Positions 17,312-27,533 of a stretch of DNA of 34,610 bases are shown here, in pieces. Origin of the DNA: Rhodoferax sp. (lineage in GTDB: Bacteria > Pseudomonadota > Gammaproteobacteria > Burkholderiales > Burkholderiaceae_C); NCBI RefSeq assembly GCF_030646845.1, contig NZ_JAUSLE010000061.1:1-34610 (forward strand), given 5' to 3'. Position numbers and translations under genes: made by a program. The notes beneath the pieces were generated by a model that was not told the origin of the DNA, made no database searches, and saw only the letters and a program-made list of their open reading frames with translations. Positions within the stretch are counted from its first letter, which is position 1; every line of letters begins with the position of its first letter.

Positions 17312-18244
17312 TCAAACCCAATCCCTGCGCACCAGGAACCTGGCGTACAAATCTGCTTCGGGTGTACCGGCTTCAGGGACATTCTGATACGACCAGCTCA
17401 CCAGTGGCGGCATGGACAGCAAGATGGATTCAGTCCGCCCTCCTGACTGCAGGCCAAAATGCGTGCCGCGATCCCACACCAGATTGAACTCCACATAGCG
17501 GCCTCGGCGGTAGAGCTGAAACGCGCGCTCCCGCTCACCATAGGCCAAGCCCTTGCGACGCTCCACAATCGGCAAATAGGCTGTCAGGAAGGCATCGCCC
17601 ACCGACTGCATCATGGCCAGACTGTCATCAAATCCCAGTTCAGAGAAGTCATCAAAAAAAATGCCCCCCACGCCCCGCTGCTCGGATCGGTGTTTCAAAT
17701 AGAAGTACTCGTCACACCAGGTTTTGAAGCGTGGATATTTGTCGCTGCCATACGGCTCGAGCGCAGTCTTGCAGGCAGCATGGAAATGCACCGCATCGTC
17801 CTCGAAACCATAGTAGGGCGTCAAATCCATGCCGCCGCCAAACCAGCAGACTTCCTGGCCGTCGGGCCCTGTTGCTGCGAGCATGCGCACGTTCATGTGA
17901 ACCGTTGGCACATAGGGATTGCGTGGATGAAACACCAGCGACACGCCCATGGCCTCAAAAGATGCACCTGCCAGTTCCGGTCGGTGCTGTGTGGCCGAAG
18001 GCGGCAACCGGGGGCCCCGCACGTGCGAAAAACCGCACCCGGCACGCTCAAATACCGGACCGCCCTCCAGAATCTTCGTGATGCCGTTGCCTTGCAGTAC
18101 CTCGCCGGGTTCCTTTTGCCAGGCATCGGTCAGGAAAGCAGTGCCATCCACATCGGCGATGGCTGAAGTGATTGTTACCTGCAAGCCCTGCAGGTAGCGG
18201 CGTACTGCCTCGGTTCTCGAAGTAGTCAGGTCTGGCACATTCAT
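17312..18244 (-). CDS. hemF: Oxygen-dependent coproporphyrinogen-III oxidase HemF
   Basis: HemF uses O2 to decarboxylate coproporphyrinogen III to protoporphyrinogen IX in haem biosynthesis, which indicates an aerobic or facultative lifestyle. The 310-residue protein shows the family blocks: [31 protein letters not shown] with the active-site His, [21 protein letters not shown], and the C-terminal [32 protein letters not shown] chose ATG 18244; the upstream in-frame Met residues lie within the purD end. The gap to purD is 7 bases. Confidence 0.96.
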   Translation of the reverse strand: MNVPDLTTSRTEAVRRYLQGLQVTITSAIADVDGTAFLTDAWQKEPGEVLQGNGITKILEGGPVFERAGCGFSHVRGPRLPPSATQHRPELAGASFEAMGVSLVFHPRNPYVPTVHMNVRMLAATGPDGQEVCWFGGGMDLTPYYGFEDDAVHFHAACKTALEPYGSDKYPRFKTWCDEYFYLKHRSEQRGVGGIFFDDFSELGFDDSLAMMQSVGDAFLTAYLPIVERRKGLAYGERERAFQLYRRGRYVEFNLVWDRGTHFGLQSGGRTESILLSMPPLVSWSYQNVPEAGTPEADLYARFLVRRDWV

Positions 18245-18251
18245 GAGTGAT

Positions 18252-19544
18252 CTATGTTTTGGCAGCGCGATGGCCAATATCAGTGCGGTACTGCATGCCA
18301 TCAAAATGAATGCCCAGGGCTACTTCGTAAGCCCGCTGCTGCGCCTGCCTGACATTGTCAGCCAGCACGGTGACGCACAATACCCGCCCGCCGGACGTAA
18401 CAATATCGGCCTCCTTCATGGCCGTACCTGCATGGAATACGACAGCATCTTCCGCCTCGGGCGGCAACCCGGTGATCACATCGCCCTTGCGTGGATGCAA
18501 GGGGTAACCGTGCGCCGCCATCACCACACCCAAGGCAGTGCGACGATCCCACTGCAACTCGATGTCGTCGAGCCGTCCATGCGGGCCCGGCTGGGTGGCC
18601 GCCATCATCACGTCCACCAGATCAGTCTTGAGTCGCATCAGGATCGGCTGCGTCTCGGGGTCGCCCATGCGGCAGTTGAACTCCAGTGTCTTGGGGTGTC
18701 CGCTGGCATCGATCATCAGCCCGGCGTATAAAAAACCCGTATAGGGAATGCCGTCTTTTTCCATGCCGCGGATCGTGGGCAAAATGATTTCACGCATGGC
18801 GCGGGCATGGACATCGGGCGTCACCACCGGCGCGGGTGAATAGGCGCCCATGCCGCCCGTGTTGGGGCCCAGGTCACCATCCAGCAGGCGCTTGTGGTCC
18901 TGGCTGGTAGCGAGCGGCAATACATTCTTGCCATCGCACATCACGATGAAACTGGCCTCCTCACCGGACAAGAACTCTTCAATGACGACTCGTGCGCCAC
19001 CCTCGTTGTGTGTGACGCCCAGGGTGTTGTCCACCAGCATGAAGTCAACCGCTTCGTGCGCCTCCGCCAGCGTCATGGCCACCACCACGCCTTTGCCGGC
19101 GGCCAGGCCGTCAGCCTTCACGACAATGGGCGCGCCCTTCTTGTCCAGATAGGCATGCGCCGCCGCCGGGTCCGAGAAAGTCTCATATTCCGCCGTGGGA
19201 ATGCCATGGCGCTTCATGAAGTCCTTCGAGAAGGCCTTGGAACTCTCCAATTGGGCCGCAGCCTGGCTCGGGCCAAACACGCGAAGCCCGTGCTTGCGAA
19301 ACTCATCCACCACGCCGGCCGCCAGCGGCGCTTCCGGCCCCACCACGGTCAGTTCAATTTTCTTCGCAATGGCCCACGCACGCAGCTCATGGACCCCCGT
19401 GATATTGACGTTCTCAAGCCGTGGGTCCAGGGCAGTACCGGCGTTGCCAGGCGCCACATAAATCATCTGGACCTTGGGCGACTGGGCCAACTTCCAGGCC
19501 ATTGCATGTTCACGGCCACCGCCGCCAATGACAAGGACGTTCAT
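18252..19544 (-). CDS. purD: Phosphoribosylamine-glycine ligase PurD
   Basis: PurD (GAR synthetase) ligates glycine to 5-phosphoribosylamine with ATP in purine synthesis. The 430-residue protein has the N-terminal [19 protein letters not shown] loop, [15 protein letters not shown], the ATP-grasp domain with [18 protein letters not shown], then [16 protein letters not shown] and [10 protein letters not shown], and the metal-binding [12 protein letters not shown] segment. Length equals E. coli PurD (429). Its ATG overlaps the yebC stop by 4 bases, so the two are coupled, and hemF follows after 7 bases. Confidence 0.97.
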   Translation of the reverse strand: MNVLVIGGGGREHAMAWKLAQSPKVQMIYVAPGNAGTALDPRLENVNITGVHELRAWAIAKKIELTVVGPEAPLAAGVVDEFRKHGLRVFGPSQAAAQLESSKAFSKDFMKRHGIPTAEYETFSDPAAAHAYLDKKGAPIVVKADGLAAGKGVVVAMTLAEAHEAVDFMLVDNTLGVTHNEGGARVVIEEFLSGEEASFIVMCDGKNVLPLATSQDHKRLLDGDLGPNTGGMGAYSPAPVVTPDVHARAMREIILPTIRGMEKDGIPYTGFLYAGLMIDASGHPKTLEFNCRMGDPETQPILMRLKTDLVDVMMAATQPGPHGRLDDIELQWDRRTALGVVMAAHGYPLHPRKGDVITGLPPEAEDAVVFHAGTAMKEADIVTSGGRVLCVTVLADNVRQAQQRAYEVALGIHFDGMQYRTDIGHRAAKT

Positions 19545-20275
19545 AGCGCTGCGCTGTCGATCTGGGCGTTGTGGTACACGGCTTGCACGTCGTCCAGTTC
19601 CTCCAGTACGTCCAGCAGTTTTTGCATGCGCACGGCATCATCGCCGGTGAGCTCGATCGGGTTCTCGGGACGCATGGTCACCTCGGCCATTTCAGGTTTG
19701 AGACCGGCGGCGTCCAGTGCGTTCCTGACCGCCTCAAAGTCGACATAGGCGGTCAATACCTCAATGGCACCGTCATCGTCCGTGATCACGTCTTCGGCAC
19801 CGGCTTCCAGCGCCACTTCCATGACCTTGTCTTCGTTCGTCCCTGGGGCAAAAATGAGCTGCCCACAATGCTTGAACTGAAAGGCCACCGAGCCCTCCGT
19901 GCCCATGTTGCCACCGTGTTTGGAGAAGGCGTGGCGCACTTCGGCCACCGTGCGCACCTTGTTGTCGGTCATGGTGTCCACCAGGATCGCCGCACCACCG
20001 ATGCCGTAGCCTTCGTAACGAATCTCTTCGTAATGCACACCCTCCTGATTGCCGGTGGCCTTGTCGATGTTGTATTTGACGCGATCCGCCGGCATGTTGG
20101 CCGCCTTGGCCCGGTCCACCGCCAGGCGCAGGCGCGGATTGGTGCCCAAATCCCCGCCACCGGCCCGGGCCGCCACCGTGATTTCACGGATGATGCGCGT
20201 CCAGACTTTCCCCCGCTTTTCGTCCTGTCGGCCCTTACGGTGCTGAATATTGGCCCATTTACTGTGTCCTGCCAT
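19541..20275 (-). CDS. YebC/PmpR-family protein (TACO1-like)
   Basis: The 244-residue protein begins [25 protein letters not shown], the invariant YebC/PmpR N-terminus, followed by [23 protein letters not shown] and [21 protein letters not shown]. Members were described as DNA-binding regulators (PmpR) and later linked to ribosome rescue at polyproline stretches, like mitochondrial TACO1; which role applies here cannot be read from sequence. It is first in the long minus-strand run, 4 bases overlapping purD, with AAGGATT before its ATG. A divergent ATPase gene begins 58 bases away. Confidence 0.95.
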   Translation of the reverse strand: MAGHSKWANIQHRKGRQDEKRGKVWTRIIREITVAARAGGGDLGTNPRLRLAVDRAKAANMPADRVKYNIDKATGNQEGVHYEEIRYEGYGIGGAAILVDTMTDNKVRTVAEVRHAFSKHGGNMGTEGSVAFQFKHCGQLIFAPGTNEDKVMEVALEAGAEDVITDDDGAIEVLTAYVDFEAVRNALDAAGLKPEMAEVTMRPENPIELTGDDAVRMQKLLDVLEELDDVQAVYHNAQIDSAAL

Positions 20276-20333
20276 GGGGAATCCTTCAAAAATTCGTTAC
20301 GCTACTGGCTCAATTGTACTTTTTGGGAATCTC

Positions 20334-21881
20334 ATGTCTGATCCGATCCTGATTGCACAGCACGGCGATATCCAGTGCTTCCTGCGGCCTGACAAAGCCA
20401 ACCGGCACGGTCTCATCACCGGTGCCACCGGCACGGGCAAGACAATCACCCTGCAAACGATGGCCGAGGGGTTTTCCCGCATCGGCGTGCCAGTGTTCAT
20501 GGCCGACGTCAAAGGCGATCTCACGGGCATCTCGCAGGCCGGCACATTGGGATCAAAACTGGCCAAAGTCCTCGCCGAACGAGCGATTGCTACTCCTGAA
20601 TTTGTAGCGTTCCCCACCACACTGTGGGATGTTTTTGGTGAACAGGGGCATCCCGTGCGGGCCACGGTCAGCGATTTGGGGCCGCTGTTGCTGGCGCGCA
20701 TGCTCAACCTGAATGAGACCCAGGCGGGTGTGCTGCAACTGGTGTTCAAGATCGCCGACGACGACGGCCTGCTCCTGCTGGACATGAAAGACCTGCGCGC
20801 CATGTGCAAGTTGGTGGGTGACAACGCGTCAGACTTCACCACGGAATACGGCAACATCAGTGCCGCCAGCATTGGCGCCATCCAGCGTGGGCTGATGCAG
20901 GTTGAAGCGCAGGGTGGCGACCAGTTCTTTGGCGAGCCCATGCTCAACATCGAGGATTTCATGCAAACCGACGCCAGCGGGCGCGGTGTGATCAACGTGC
21001 TGGCCGCCGACAAGCTGATGAACTCGCCCCGCCTGTACGCCACCTTTTTGCTTTGGCTGCTCAGTGAGTTGTTCGAAACCTTGCCCGAGGTGGGCGACCT
21101 GGACAAACCGAAGATCGTGTTCTTCTTTGACGAGGCGCACCTGCTGTTCGCCGACGCGCCCAAGGTGCTGATGGAGCGCATTGAGCTGGTGGTGCGGCTG
21201 GTGCGTTCCAAAGGCGTGGGCGTGTATTTTGTGACGCAAAACCCGCTGGACATTCCGGATTCGGTACTGGCCCAACTGGGCAACCGGGTGCAGCACGCCC
21301 TGCGCGCCTTCACGCCACGGGACCAGAAGGCGGTCAAGTCGGCCGCTCAGACCATGCGGCAAAACCCCAACTTCGTTATTGAGACAGCCATTACCGAACT
21401 GGCAGTCGGCGAAGCGCTGGTGAGTTTTCTGGACGAGAAAGGGCGTCCTGGTGTGACCGAGCGCGTGTACGTGCTGCCGCCGGCAAGCCAGATTGGTCCG
21501 ATCAGCCCGGAGCAGCGCCGGGCTCTGATCGCGGGGTCGATCGTGGCCGGCGTCTATGAAAAGGTGCTGGACCGGGAATCCGCCTACGAAAAGATCAAGG
21601 GGCACGCCGAGTCGCGCCTGAGCCGCACCCCCGCCACGCCGGCGGCAAGCGGCCAAAAGGGTGAGCAGTCAGCGCCGGGTGATGACAAGACAAAGCCGGC
21701 GCAAGCGGAAGGCGGCCTGCTCGACAGCATTGGCTCCATTTTTGGCGGCGGTGCGCGCCGAACCCGCACTTCCGCCGGCGAGCAGCTGATCCGAAGCGCA
21801 GCCAGCTCCGTCGGGCGCGAAGTGGGGCGCCAGATCATCCGCGGCGTGCTGGGCGGCATCTTCGGCGGCTCCAGACGCTAG
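20334..21881 (+). CDS. HerA/YjgR-like ATPase (DUF853 family)
   Basis: The 515-residue protein is a HerA-FtsK-superfamily ATPase of the YjgR/DUF853 type. It has Walker A GATGTGKT (residues 30-37), [12 protein letters not shown], the characteristic [27 protein letters not shown], Walker [14 protein letters not shown], the sensor-like [13 protein letters not shown], and a C-terminal Arg/Gly region ending [12 protein letters not shown]. The cellular role is not established; HerA relatives pump or process DNA, but YjgR lacks a partner nuclease here. ATG 20334 begins the conserved MSDPILIAQ sequence. It is likely monocistronic or followed by upp, whose start is 50 bases downstream. Confidence 0.9.
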   Translation: MSDPILIAQHGDIQCFLRPDKANRHGLITGATGTGKTITLQTMAEGFSRIGVPVFMADVKGDLTGISQAGTLGSKLAKVLAERAIATPEFVAFPTTLWDVFGEQGHPVRATVSDLGPLLLARMLNLNETQAGVLQLVFKIADDDGLLLLDMKDLRAMCKLVGDNASDFTTEYGNISAASIGAIQRGLMQVEAQGGDQFFGEPMLNIEDFMQTDASGRGVINVLAADKLMNSPRLYATFLLWLLSELFETLPEVGDLDKPKIVFFFDEAHLLFADAPKVLMERIELVVRLVRSKGVGVYFVTQNPLDIPDSVLAQLGNRVQHALRAFTPRDQKAVKSAAQTMRQNPNFVIETAITELAVGEALVSFLDEKGRPGVTERVYVLPPASQIGPISPEQRRALIAGSIVAGVYEKVLDRESAYEKIKGHAESRLSRTPATPAASGQKGEQSAPGDDKTKPAQAEGGLLDSIGSIFGGGARRTRTSAGEQLIRSAASSVGREVGRQIIRGVLGGIFGGSRR

Positions 21882-21931
21882 CAACCCCATTTTGCCGCGC
21901 ACACAACCCGATTCACCAAAGGCCTACCCCC

Positions 21932-22585
<654 letters not shown>

Positions 22586-22631
22586 GTTCAAACGAAATCA
22601 GCCTCCAGCCCTCGTGTTTATTGCCTCACCC

Positions 22632-22648
22632 GCTCCTGAAACAGGAGC
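22632..22648. terminator. Possible hairpin between converging genes
   Basis: GCTCCTG (22632-22638) and CAGGAGC (22642-22648) form a perfect 7-bp stem with a tight AAA loop between upp and the converging PilZ gene. No T-tract follows on either strand, so function as a terminator is uncertain. Confidence 0.3.
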
Positions 22649-22711
22649 AAGACCAGGCTCGTGACAAGATCGGCATCCCGCCCCGGCGATGCTGCGGAGA
22701 CCACCCGAGTT

Positions 22712-23392
22712 TCAACCCGGACGGGACTCGGTCATGTAGTGCAGCACCAGCTTGTCGTGTTGCGTCAAGGCATTGAACGCCAGCCCGGTGAAATAGCCGT
22801 CCTGCCCGCTGGTCGTGTTGTTGTGGCAAACGGTCCCGGACAGGACCAACTCAACCGGCGCACCCTCGAAGTCGACGGCGAATGACAAGGTCACCGCCAT
22901 TCCGACCGCCGCCAGGCTGCTGGCGGACCGGATCATGGCACCAGCGGTGCTGATATCAATCAAGGTGACATCCTGGGCCGGCGCCTCGCCTGGGCCCGAT
23001 CCGTTTCGCATTGACAGCAGCGCCGGCATCGATGTCTTGATGCGCATGGACTGGCGAACCAGGCGGGCATCTGCATGTTTCGGGTATTGCAGCAAGGCGT
23101 ACGGAAAGGGCTTCTCAAAAGTCTGCAGCACCTTGGTCAGGAACGAAAACTCGTGCTGGCCCGTGAACCCGCGGACGATGCAGATCTCCCCCTCTTCCAG
23201 CCCAGTCTTGGCACCGTCCGGACCGACCGGCCCCACCATGACGCCCTTGCCTTCGATGGCCGCAAGAAACTGAGATTCCTTCTTGGAGGCACCTTCCACG
23301 ATTCGCTTGGTCTGCAGTGCCATGCCGGGGCGCAAGCGCAAGGCTCGCAGGGGAAGTGTCGATACGCCTGAGGGATTGATGTTGTCGTTCAT
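22712..23392 (-). CDS. YcgR-like flagellar-brake/PilZ domain protein
   Basis: The 226-residue cytoplasmic protein has an N-terminal YcgR-like domain (LRPGMALQTKRIV, then EGEICIVRGFTGQHEFSFLTKVL) and a C-terminal PilZ domain. The two c-di-GMP contact motifs are intact: RQSMR (RxxxR) and DISTAGAMI ([D/N]xSxxG), near residues 114 and 147. It should therefore bind cyclic di-GMP and may act on motility or surface polysaccharide; its target is not visible. The ATG is 39 bases after the relA stop on the same strand, with only a weak purine-rich stretch as Shine-Dalgarno, so co-transcription with relA is likely. Confidence 0.87.
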   Translation of the reverse strand: MNDNINPSGVSTLPLRALRLRPGMALQTKRIVEGASKKESQFLAAIEGKGVMVGPVGPDGAKTGLEEGEICIVRGFTGQHEFSFLTKVLQTFEKPFPYALLQYPKHADARLVRQSMRIKTSMPALLSMRNGSGPGEAPAQDVTLIDISTAGAMIRSASSLAAVGMAVTLSFAVDFEGAPVELVLSGTVCHNNTTSGQDGYFTGLAFNALTQHDKLVLHYMTESRPG

Positions 23393-23431
23393 TTCTTGTT
23401 TTTCGTTTGGTTCGGAGATCGTGGCAACGCC

Positions 23432-25660
23432 TTACCGGCGCCGTGCCGAGCGCACGCCACTGAGCTCCGCCACGATGCCCAGGACCTTGCCCAGCCGCCC
23501 CGAATCGGAGACTTCCACGGTGAATGTCATCCAGGCCGTGCCCTTGACCGACTGGGTCTGGACGCCGATCACGTTCATTTTTTCCTTGGTGAATATCTCC
23601 GAAATATCCCGCAGGAGCCCCTGCCGGTCGGCGGCTTCGATCGCGACGTCCACCGGATACACCGCGGCATGGGCTGTGGTGGGTTGGCCCCATTCCACTT
23701 CAATGACCCGTTCGCCATTTTTGGTCACCATTTCACGCAGGTTGGAGCAATCGGTGCGGTGCACGCTCACCCCTTTGCCGCGGGTGACAAAACCGCAGAT
23801 CGCGTCCGGTGGTGCGGGCTTGCAGCACTTGGCCAGCTGCGTCATGAGCGAATCCACGCCTACCACCAGCACGCCACCCTTGGCCGCGTTGGCCGCGCTG
23901 CGCGGCTTTTTGAGTGGCAGGTAGTCGTCGGCAGGCAGCGCCGGTTCGGGCGGGCGCAGCAGAATCTCGATGTTGCGCAACGAGAATTCGTCCTTGCCGA
24001 CCACTTCAAACAGATTGTCGGCCGAGTTGAAGCCGAGTTGCGAGGCCAGATCATCGAGTTTGATGGCCGTCTTGCCCAGGCGCTGCAACAGCTTTTCGAC
24101 CGCCTCCCGGCCTTTGGCCACGGTTTCATTCATGGCCAGCGCGTTGAACCAGGCCCGCACTTTGGCCCGGGCCCGGTGGCTGACCAGGTAGCCCAGTTCG
24201 ACGTTGAGCCAGTCGCGCGAGGGGCCGCCCTCCTTCGCCACGGTCACCTCCACCGTTTGCCCATTCTTGAGCGGCGTATTCAGCGGCACCATGACGCCAT
24301 CGACCCGCGCGCCACGGCAGCGGTGCCCCAGGTTGGTATGCACGCTGTAGGCAAAGTCCACTGCAGTGGCACCCTTCGGCAGCTCGACGATCGCCGCATC
24401 CGGCGTCAAGACATAAATGCGGTCATCAAATACGCCTTGCTCCTGTGCGCCAGAGAGATCACGCTCCCACGCCAGCAACTGGCGCAGCACGGCAATTTTG
24501 GCGTCGTAGGCGCCGCTGGCCGACACGCCGGCGTAACCTTTGGTGCCGGCTTCCTTGTAGGCCCAATGCGCCGCCACGCCGTGTTCGGCGTGATCATGCA
24601 TGGCCTGGGTGCGAATCTGGATCTCGATCGGCTGCCCGGCCTGGTCACGCACGATGGTGTGCAAGGACTGGTACCCATTGGCCTTGGGCTTGGCAATGTA
24701 GTCGTCAAACTCCTCGGTGACCGGTGTGAACCGGCTGTGCACCCAGCTCAAGGCGGCATAACAGTCGCGAACATCCGACACCACGATGCGCAACGCCCGG
24801 ATGTCATACACCTGATCAAAACCGAGCGACTTGCCACGCATCTTCTTGACGATGCTGTAGATGTGTTTGGGTCGGCCCTGCACCGTGGCCGCAATGCCTT
24901 GCGCTTTCAACTCCGTCTCCAGGAGTGCACGCAAGTGCTCCATCTGGGACTCCCGCTCGGAGCGTGTTTCGTCCAGCAGTCTGGCCACCTGCCGGTAGGT
25001 ATCGGGCTCCAGAAACCGGAAGGACAGGTCTTCCATCTCCCACTTGATTTCCCGAATGCCCAGGCGGTTGGCCAGCGGCGCAAACACCTGCAACGCTTCG
25101 CTTGCAAGACCGGCCGGCACCGGCAGCTTGGTCGCAGCGAAGAAACGCAACGTCTGCAGGCGCGAGGCCAGGCGCAGCATCACGACACGCAAGTCGCGCG
25201 AGAACGCCAGCAGCATCTTGCGCACGTTCTCGGTCTGAGCGGCGGTAGTTTGCGCCATGGGGATGGCCGTCGCCGCCCGCGCGCTGGCGACCTGCGCCTG
25301 CCGTGCCTGACGCTGCACCCGCACCAGCTTGGTGGTTTCCACCGCCAGCGCCGCAAAGTTGTCACCAAAGGCTTTGGCAATCACCTCCTGCGGCTTGTTC
25401 AGGTGATCGCAGGCATAGACCAGATAGCTGGCCGCCTGCATCGCCTCGGAGCCGCCAATGCTTTTCAAGATAGCGGCCACGGCATCGGCGTGCGCCAGGA
25501 TGTTTTCACCGGTGTCCAGGGTTTCACCGGCCAGCAACGGCTCGGCGAACGCGCGGGCGCGCGCCAGCGCATTGACCTGCTCGGGCAGGCTCTGTGCCGT
25601 GGCGGCAATCAGTTGCGGTACAGGCGCCGAGCCGTTGTGCCCAGCCGTCAGGCTCTTCAT
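23432..25660 (-). CDS. relA: GTP pyrophosphokinase RelA (ppGpp synthetase)
   Basis: The 742-residue RelA/SpoT homologue makes (p)ppGpp on ribosomes during amino-acid starvation. The N-terminal HD hydrolase region is degenerate: the HD-pair position reads YLVYACDHLNK instead of a LLHDTVED-type motif, so hydrolysis should be lost. The synthetase is intact: YDIRALRIVV, then EFDDYIAKPKANGYQSLHTIV, with the acidic ExDD motif typical of monofunctional RelA rather than RxKD of SpoT. TGS (RIYVLTPDAAIVELPKGATAVDFAYSVHT), zinc-finger/CC (LAKCCKPAPPDAICGFVTRGKGVSVHRTDC) and ACT (VDVAIEAADRQGLLRDISEIF) domains follow. ATG 25660 is chosen; TTG 25675 is possible. The gap to the upstream hydrolase is 18 bases. 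Confidence 0.95.
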   Translation of the reverse strand: MKSLTAGHNGSAPVPQLIAATAQSLPEQVNALARARAFAEPLLAGETLDTGENILAHADAVAAILKSIGGSEAMQAASYLVYACDHLNKPQEVIAKAFGDNFAALAVETTKLVRVQRQARQAQVASARAATAIPMAQTTAAQTENVRKMLLAFSRDLRVVMLRLASRLQTLRFFAATKLPVPAGLASEALQVFAPLANRLGIREIKWEMEDLSFRFLEPDTYRQVARLLDETRSERESQMEHLRALLETELKAQGIAATVQGRPKHIYSIVKKMRGKSLGFDQVYDIRALRIVVSDVRDCYAALSWVHSRFTPVTEEFDDYIAKPKANGYQSLHTIVRDQAGQPIEIQIRTQAMHDHAEHGVAAHWAYKEAGTKGYAGVSASGAYDAKIAVLRQLLAWERDLSGAQEQGVFDDRIYVLTPDAAIVELPKGATAVDFAYSVHTNLGHRCRGARVDGVMVPLNTPLKNGQTVEVTVAKEGGPSRDWLNVELGYLVSHRARAKVRAWFNALAMNETVAKGREAVEKLLQRLGKTAIKLDDLASQLGFNSADNLFEVVGKDEFSLRNIEILLRPPEPALPADDYLPLKKPRSAANAAKGGVLVVGVDSLMTQLAKCCKPAPPDAICGFVTRGKGVSVHRTDCSNLREMVTKNGERVIEVEWGQPTTAHAAVYPVDVAIEAADRQGLLRDISEIFTKEKMNVIGVQTQSVKGTAWMTFTVEVSDSGRLGKVLGIVAELSGVRSARRR

Positions 25661-25678
25661 CCGGAATCCACCCAATCT

Positions 25679-26650
25679 CTAGTCAAGCAGGAAGGAGACC
25701 ACCGTTTGCACCTGGTCGTCCGCGATGAAGGTCGGCGCATGACCGACCCCTTCAAACTCCACCAGACGCGCCCTGGGGCCGCGTTGTGTCATCGCCTGTG
25801 CCGTCTCATGCGACAGCAAGTCAGACAGGGCTCCCCGCAGCAACAGGGTTGACGCCGTGATGTGGTCATACACCTGCCACAGCATGGCTTCCGATTGCAG
25901 GGCAGACTCCTGCGTCATGGCGCGAAACGGCACCGCGATGGCTGGGTCGTAATGCAACTTCACGCTGCCGGCGGCGTCGCCCACCGGCTTCACCATGTGG
26001 CGCGACAACGCCAGCCACTGCGCCGGCGTGTGCGGCCCGAAACTGGAGGACATCGCCCACATCGCATCGGCCGCCTGCTGCACCGAGGCGAAGTGACCCG
26101 ACTGGCCCAGGTATTCACCAATGCGCTGCAGGGCCTGCCACTGAATGATGGGGCCGACGTCGTTCAACACCAGACGCCGTACCGGTACAGACAGCGCCCC
26201 CACGCTTGCCACTTCGTGTGCTGCGCTGCCCCCCAAGGGGGCCTTCGCGCCTTGGGACGGCCCGGCGTCGCTCAAGCCGAGCTGCGCACACACCACCAGG
26301 CCAATCAGTCCCCCCATGCTGGTGCCAACCCAGTCCAGGGTGGCCGGTTTGAGTTGGGCGAGCAAGACCAGCATGTCGGCGGCGTAGTTGGGGATCTGGT
26401 AGCCCATCGGATCTTTCAGCCAATCGCTCTGGCCGCGGCCCACCACATCGGGACAGACCACGCGGATGGTGTCACCCGCCCTGGCGCACAAGGCGCGCGC
26501 CAGCACATCGAAGTCACGCCCCTGGCGCGACAGGCCGTGGACACAGACCACCACGTGGGTGCTTTGCGGATTGCCCCACTCCCAGTAGGCCATGCGATGA
26601 CCACCCGCGGCATCGGGACACAGTACGTAATTCAGCGTAGGTTCAGACAT
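25679..26650 (-). CDS. Alpha/beta hydrolase
   Basis: The 323-residue protein has an alpha/beta-hydrolase fold: VVVCVHGLSRQGRDFDVLARAL with the oxyanion HG, VCPDVVGRGQSDWL, the nucleophile elbow WVGTSMGGLIG (Ser), and the late VEFEGVGHAPTF carrying the catalytic His. The substrate is unknown; it looks like a carboxylesterase or lactonase-type enzyme. Between the strand after the nucleophile (VVCAQLGL) and PVRRLVLNDVGP there is an extra ~25-residue Gly/Ala/Ser/Pro stretch whose DNA looks like an intergenic repeat (see the repeat at 26203-26275). ATG 26650 begins MSEPTLNYV; it diverges from bdhA and is 18 bases upstream of relA. Confidence 0.85.
   Translation of the reverse strand: MSEPTLNYVLCPDAAGGHRMAYWEWGNPQSTHVVVCVHGLSRQGRDFDVLARALCARAGDTIRVVCPDVVGRGQSDWLKDPMGYQIPNYAADMLVLLAQLKPATLDWVGTSMGGLIGLVVCAQLGLSDAGPSQGAKAPLGGSAAHEVASVGALSVPVRRLVLNDVGPIIQWQALQRIGEYLGQSGHFASVQQAADAMWAMSSSFGPHTPAQWLALSRHMVKPVGDAAGSVKLHYDPAIAVPFRAMTQESALQSEAMLWQVYDHITASTLLLRGALSDLLSHETAQAMTQRGPRARLVEFEGVGHAPTFIADDQVQTVVSFLLD
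26203..26275. repeat. Repeat-like GC palindromic element inside the hydrolase gene
   Basis: The DNA has nested inverted repeats: CCCCC-AA-GGGGG at 26230-26241, and CCCAAGG (26232-26238) with CCTTGGG (26250-26256). Its context (TGCTGCGCTGCCCCCCAAGG and GCCTTGGGACGGCCCGGCG) resembles a dispersed intergenic element I recall from Comamonadaceae genomes. Here it lies in frame within the hydrolase, encoding a low-complexity Pro/Ser/Gly/Ala insert. The identity as a genome-wide repeat is from memory and needs a search. Confidence 0.5.
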
Positions 26651-26751
26651 GGTGCAATAAACTTTGATAATGGCAGTGTGTAGCTCGATGGGGGACACCC
26701 GTCGCCGTCACCACATCCTAATTCAATCGCAGTGCCCCGCTGTCCACTTAC

Positions 26752-26755
26752 GGAG
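26752..26755 (+). promoter_or_regulatory. Ribosome binding site of bdhA
   Basis: GGAG lies 7 bases upstream of the ATG at 26763. This selects that start over the open frame that extends 33 codons further upstream into the divergent promoter region. Confidence 0.75.
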
Positions 26756-26762
26756 AAACACC

Positions 26763-27533
26763 ATGCTAAAAGGCAAAACAGCCCTCGTCACCGGATCTAC
26801 CAGCGGTATCGGCCTTGGCATTGCCAAAGCCCTGGCCCAACAGGGTGCCAACATCGTCCTCAACGGCTTTGGCGATGTGGAAGGCCCGAAGGCGGAGGTG
26901 GCGGCCCTCGGCGTGAAAGTGGACTACCACGGGGCTGACATGAGCAAGCCCGTCGAAATTGAAGACATGATGAAGTACGCTGCCGCCCAGTTTGGCCGAG
27001 TCGACATTCTGGTGAACAACGCGGGCATCCAGCACGTGGCCCGCATCGAGAATTTTCCCACTGAGCGCTGGGACGCCATCATCGCGATCAACATGAGCAG
27101 TGCCTTCCACGCGACCCGGCTGGCCTTGCCCGCCATGCAGGCCGCTGGCTGGGGCCGCATCATCAACGTCGCATCCATCCACGGGCTGGTCGGCTCGGCC
27201 GAGAAATCTGCCTACGTGGCCGCCAAGCACGGTGTCGTCGGCCTCACCAAAGTGACCGCCCTGGAGAACGCCACCACGGGCATCACCTGCAACGCCATCT
27301 GCCCCGGCTGGGTGCTGACGCCACTGGTGCAAAAACAGGTCGATGCCAAAGCCGCCGCACAGGGCATCTCCAATGAGGCGGCCATCCGACAGCTGCTGGG
27401 CGAAAAAGAGCCCTCCATGCAATTCACGACGCCTGAGGAACTGGGCGCGCTGGCCGTTTTCTTCTGCTCACCGGCGGGCAACAATGTGCGCGGCGTGGCA
27501 TGGAACATGGACGGGGGCTGGACGGCGCAGTAA
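26763..27533 (+). CDS. bdhA: 3-hydroxybutyrate dehydrogenase
   Basis: This short-chain dehydrogenase interconverts D-3-hydroxybutyrate and acetoacetate with NAD(H), feeding polyhydroxybutyrate breakdown products into central metabolism. The 256-residue protein has the cofactor motif ALVTGSTSGIGLGIA, the NNAG motif in DILVNNAGIQHVARIENFP, catalytic Ser in INVASIHGLVGS, Tyr-x3-Lys in SAYVAAKHGVVGLTK, and the family-specific GITCNAICPGWVLTPLV and QFTTPEELGALAVFF segments. The IQHVARIENFP stretch is typical of bacterial HBDH, which supports the substrate call. No PHB synthase or depolymerase is nearby. Confidence 0.93.
   Translation: MLKGKTALVTGSTSGIGLGIAKALAQQGANIVLNGFGDVEGPKAEVAALGVKVDYHGADMSKPVEIEDMMKYAAAQFGRVDILVNNAGIQHVARIENFPTERWDAIIAINMSSAFHATRLALPAMQAAGWGRIINVASIHGLVGSAEKSAYVAAKHGVVGLTKVTALENATTGITCNAICPGWVLTPLVQKQVDAKAAAQGISNEAAIRQLLGEKEPSMQFTTPEELGALAVFFCSPAGNNVRGVAWNMDGGWTAQ

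Noticed and set aside
20583..20616. GATTGCTACTCCTGAATTTG in the HerA/YjgR-like gene as another copy of the AT-rich repeat
   Set aside because: Similarity is limited to a few bases, and the encoded residues lie where the family has a variable stretch before [10 protein letters not shown]; not enough to call a repeat.
20829..21656. Minus-strand frame antisense to the HerA/YjgR-like ATPase gene
   Set aside because: No motifs; the plus frame has Walker A and B and family blocks.
23396..25852. Plus-strand open frame of 818 codons antisense to relA
   Set aside because: It is longer than relA but has no recognisable domains and is His/Arg/Gln/Gly-rich, as expected for the complement of a GC-rich gene. 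The opposite frame shows complete RelA domains.
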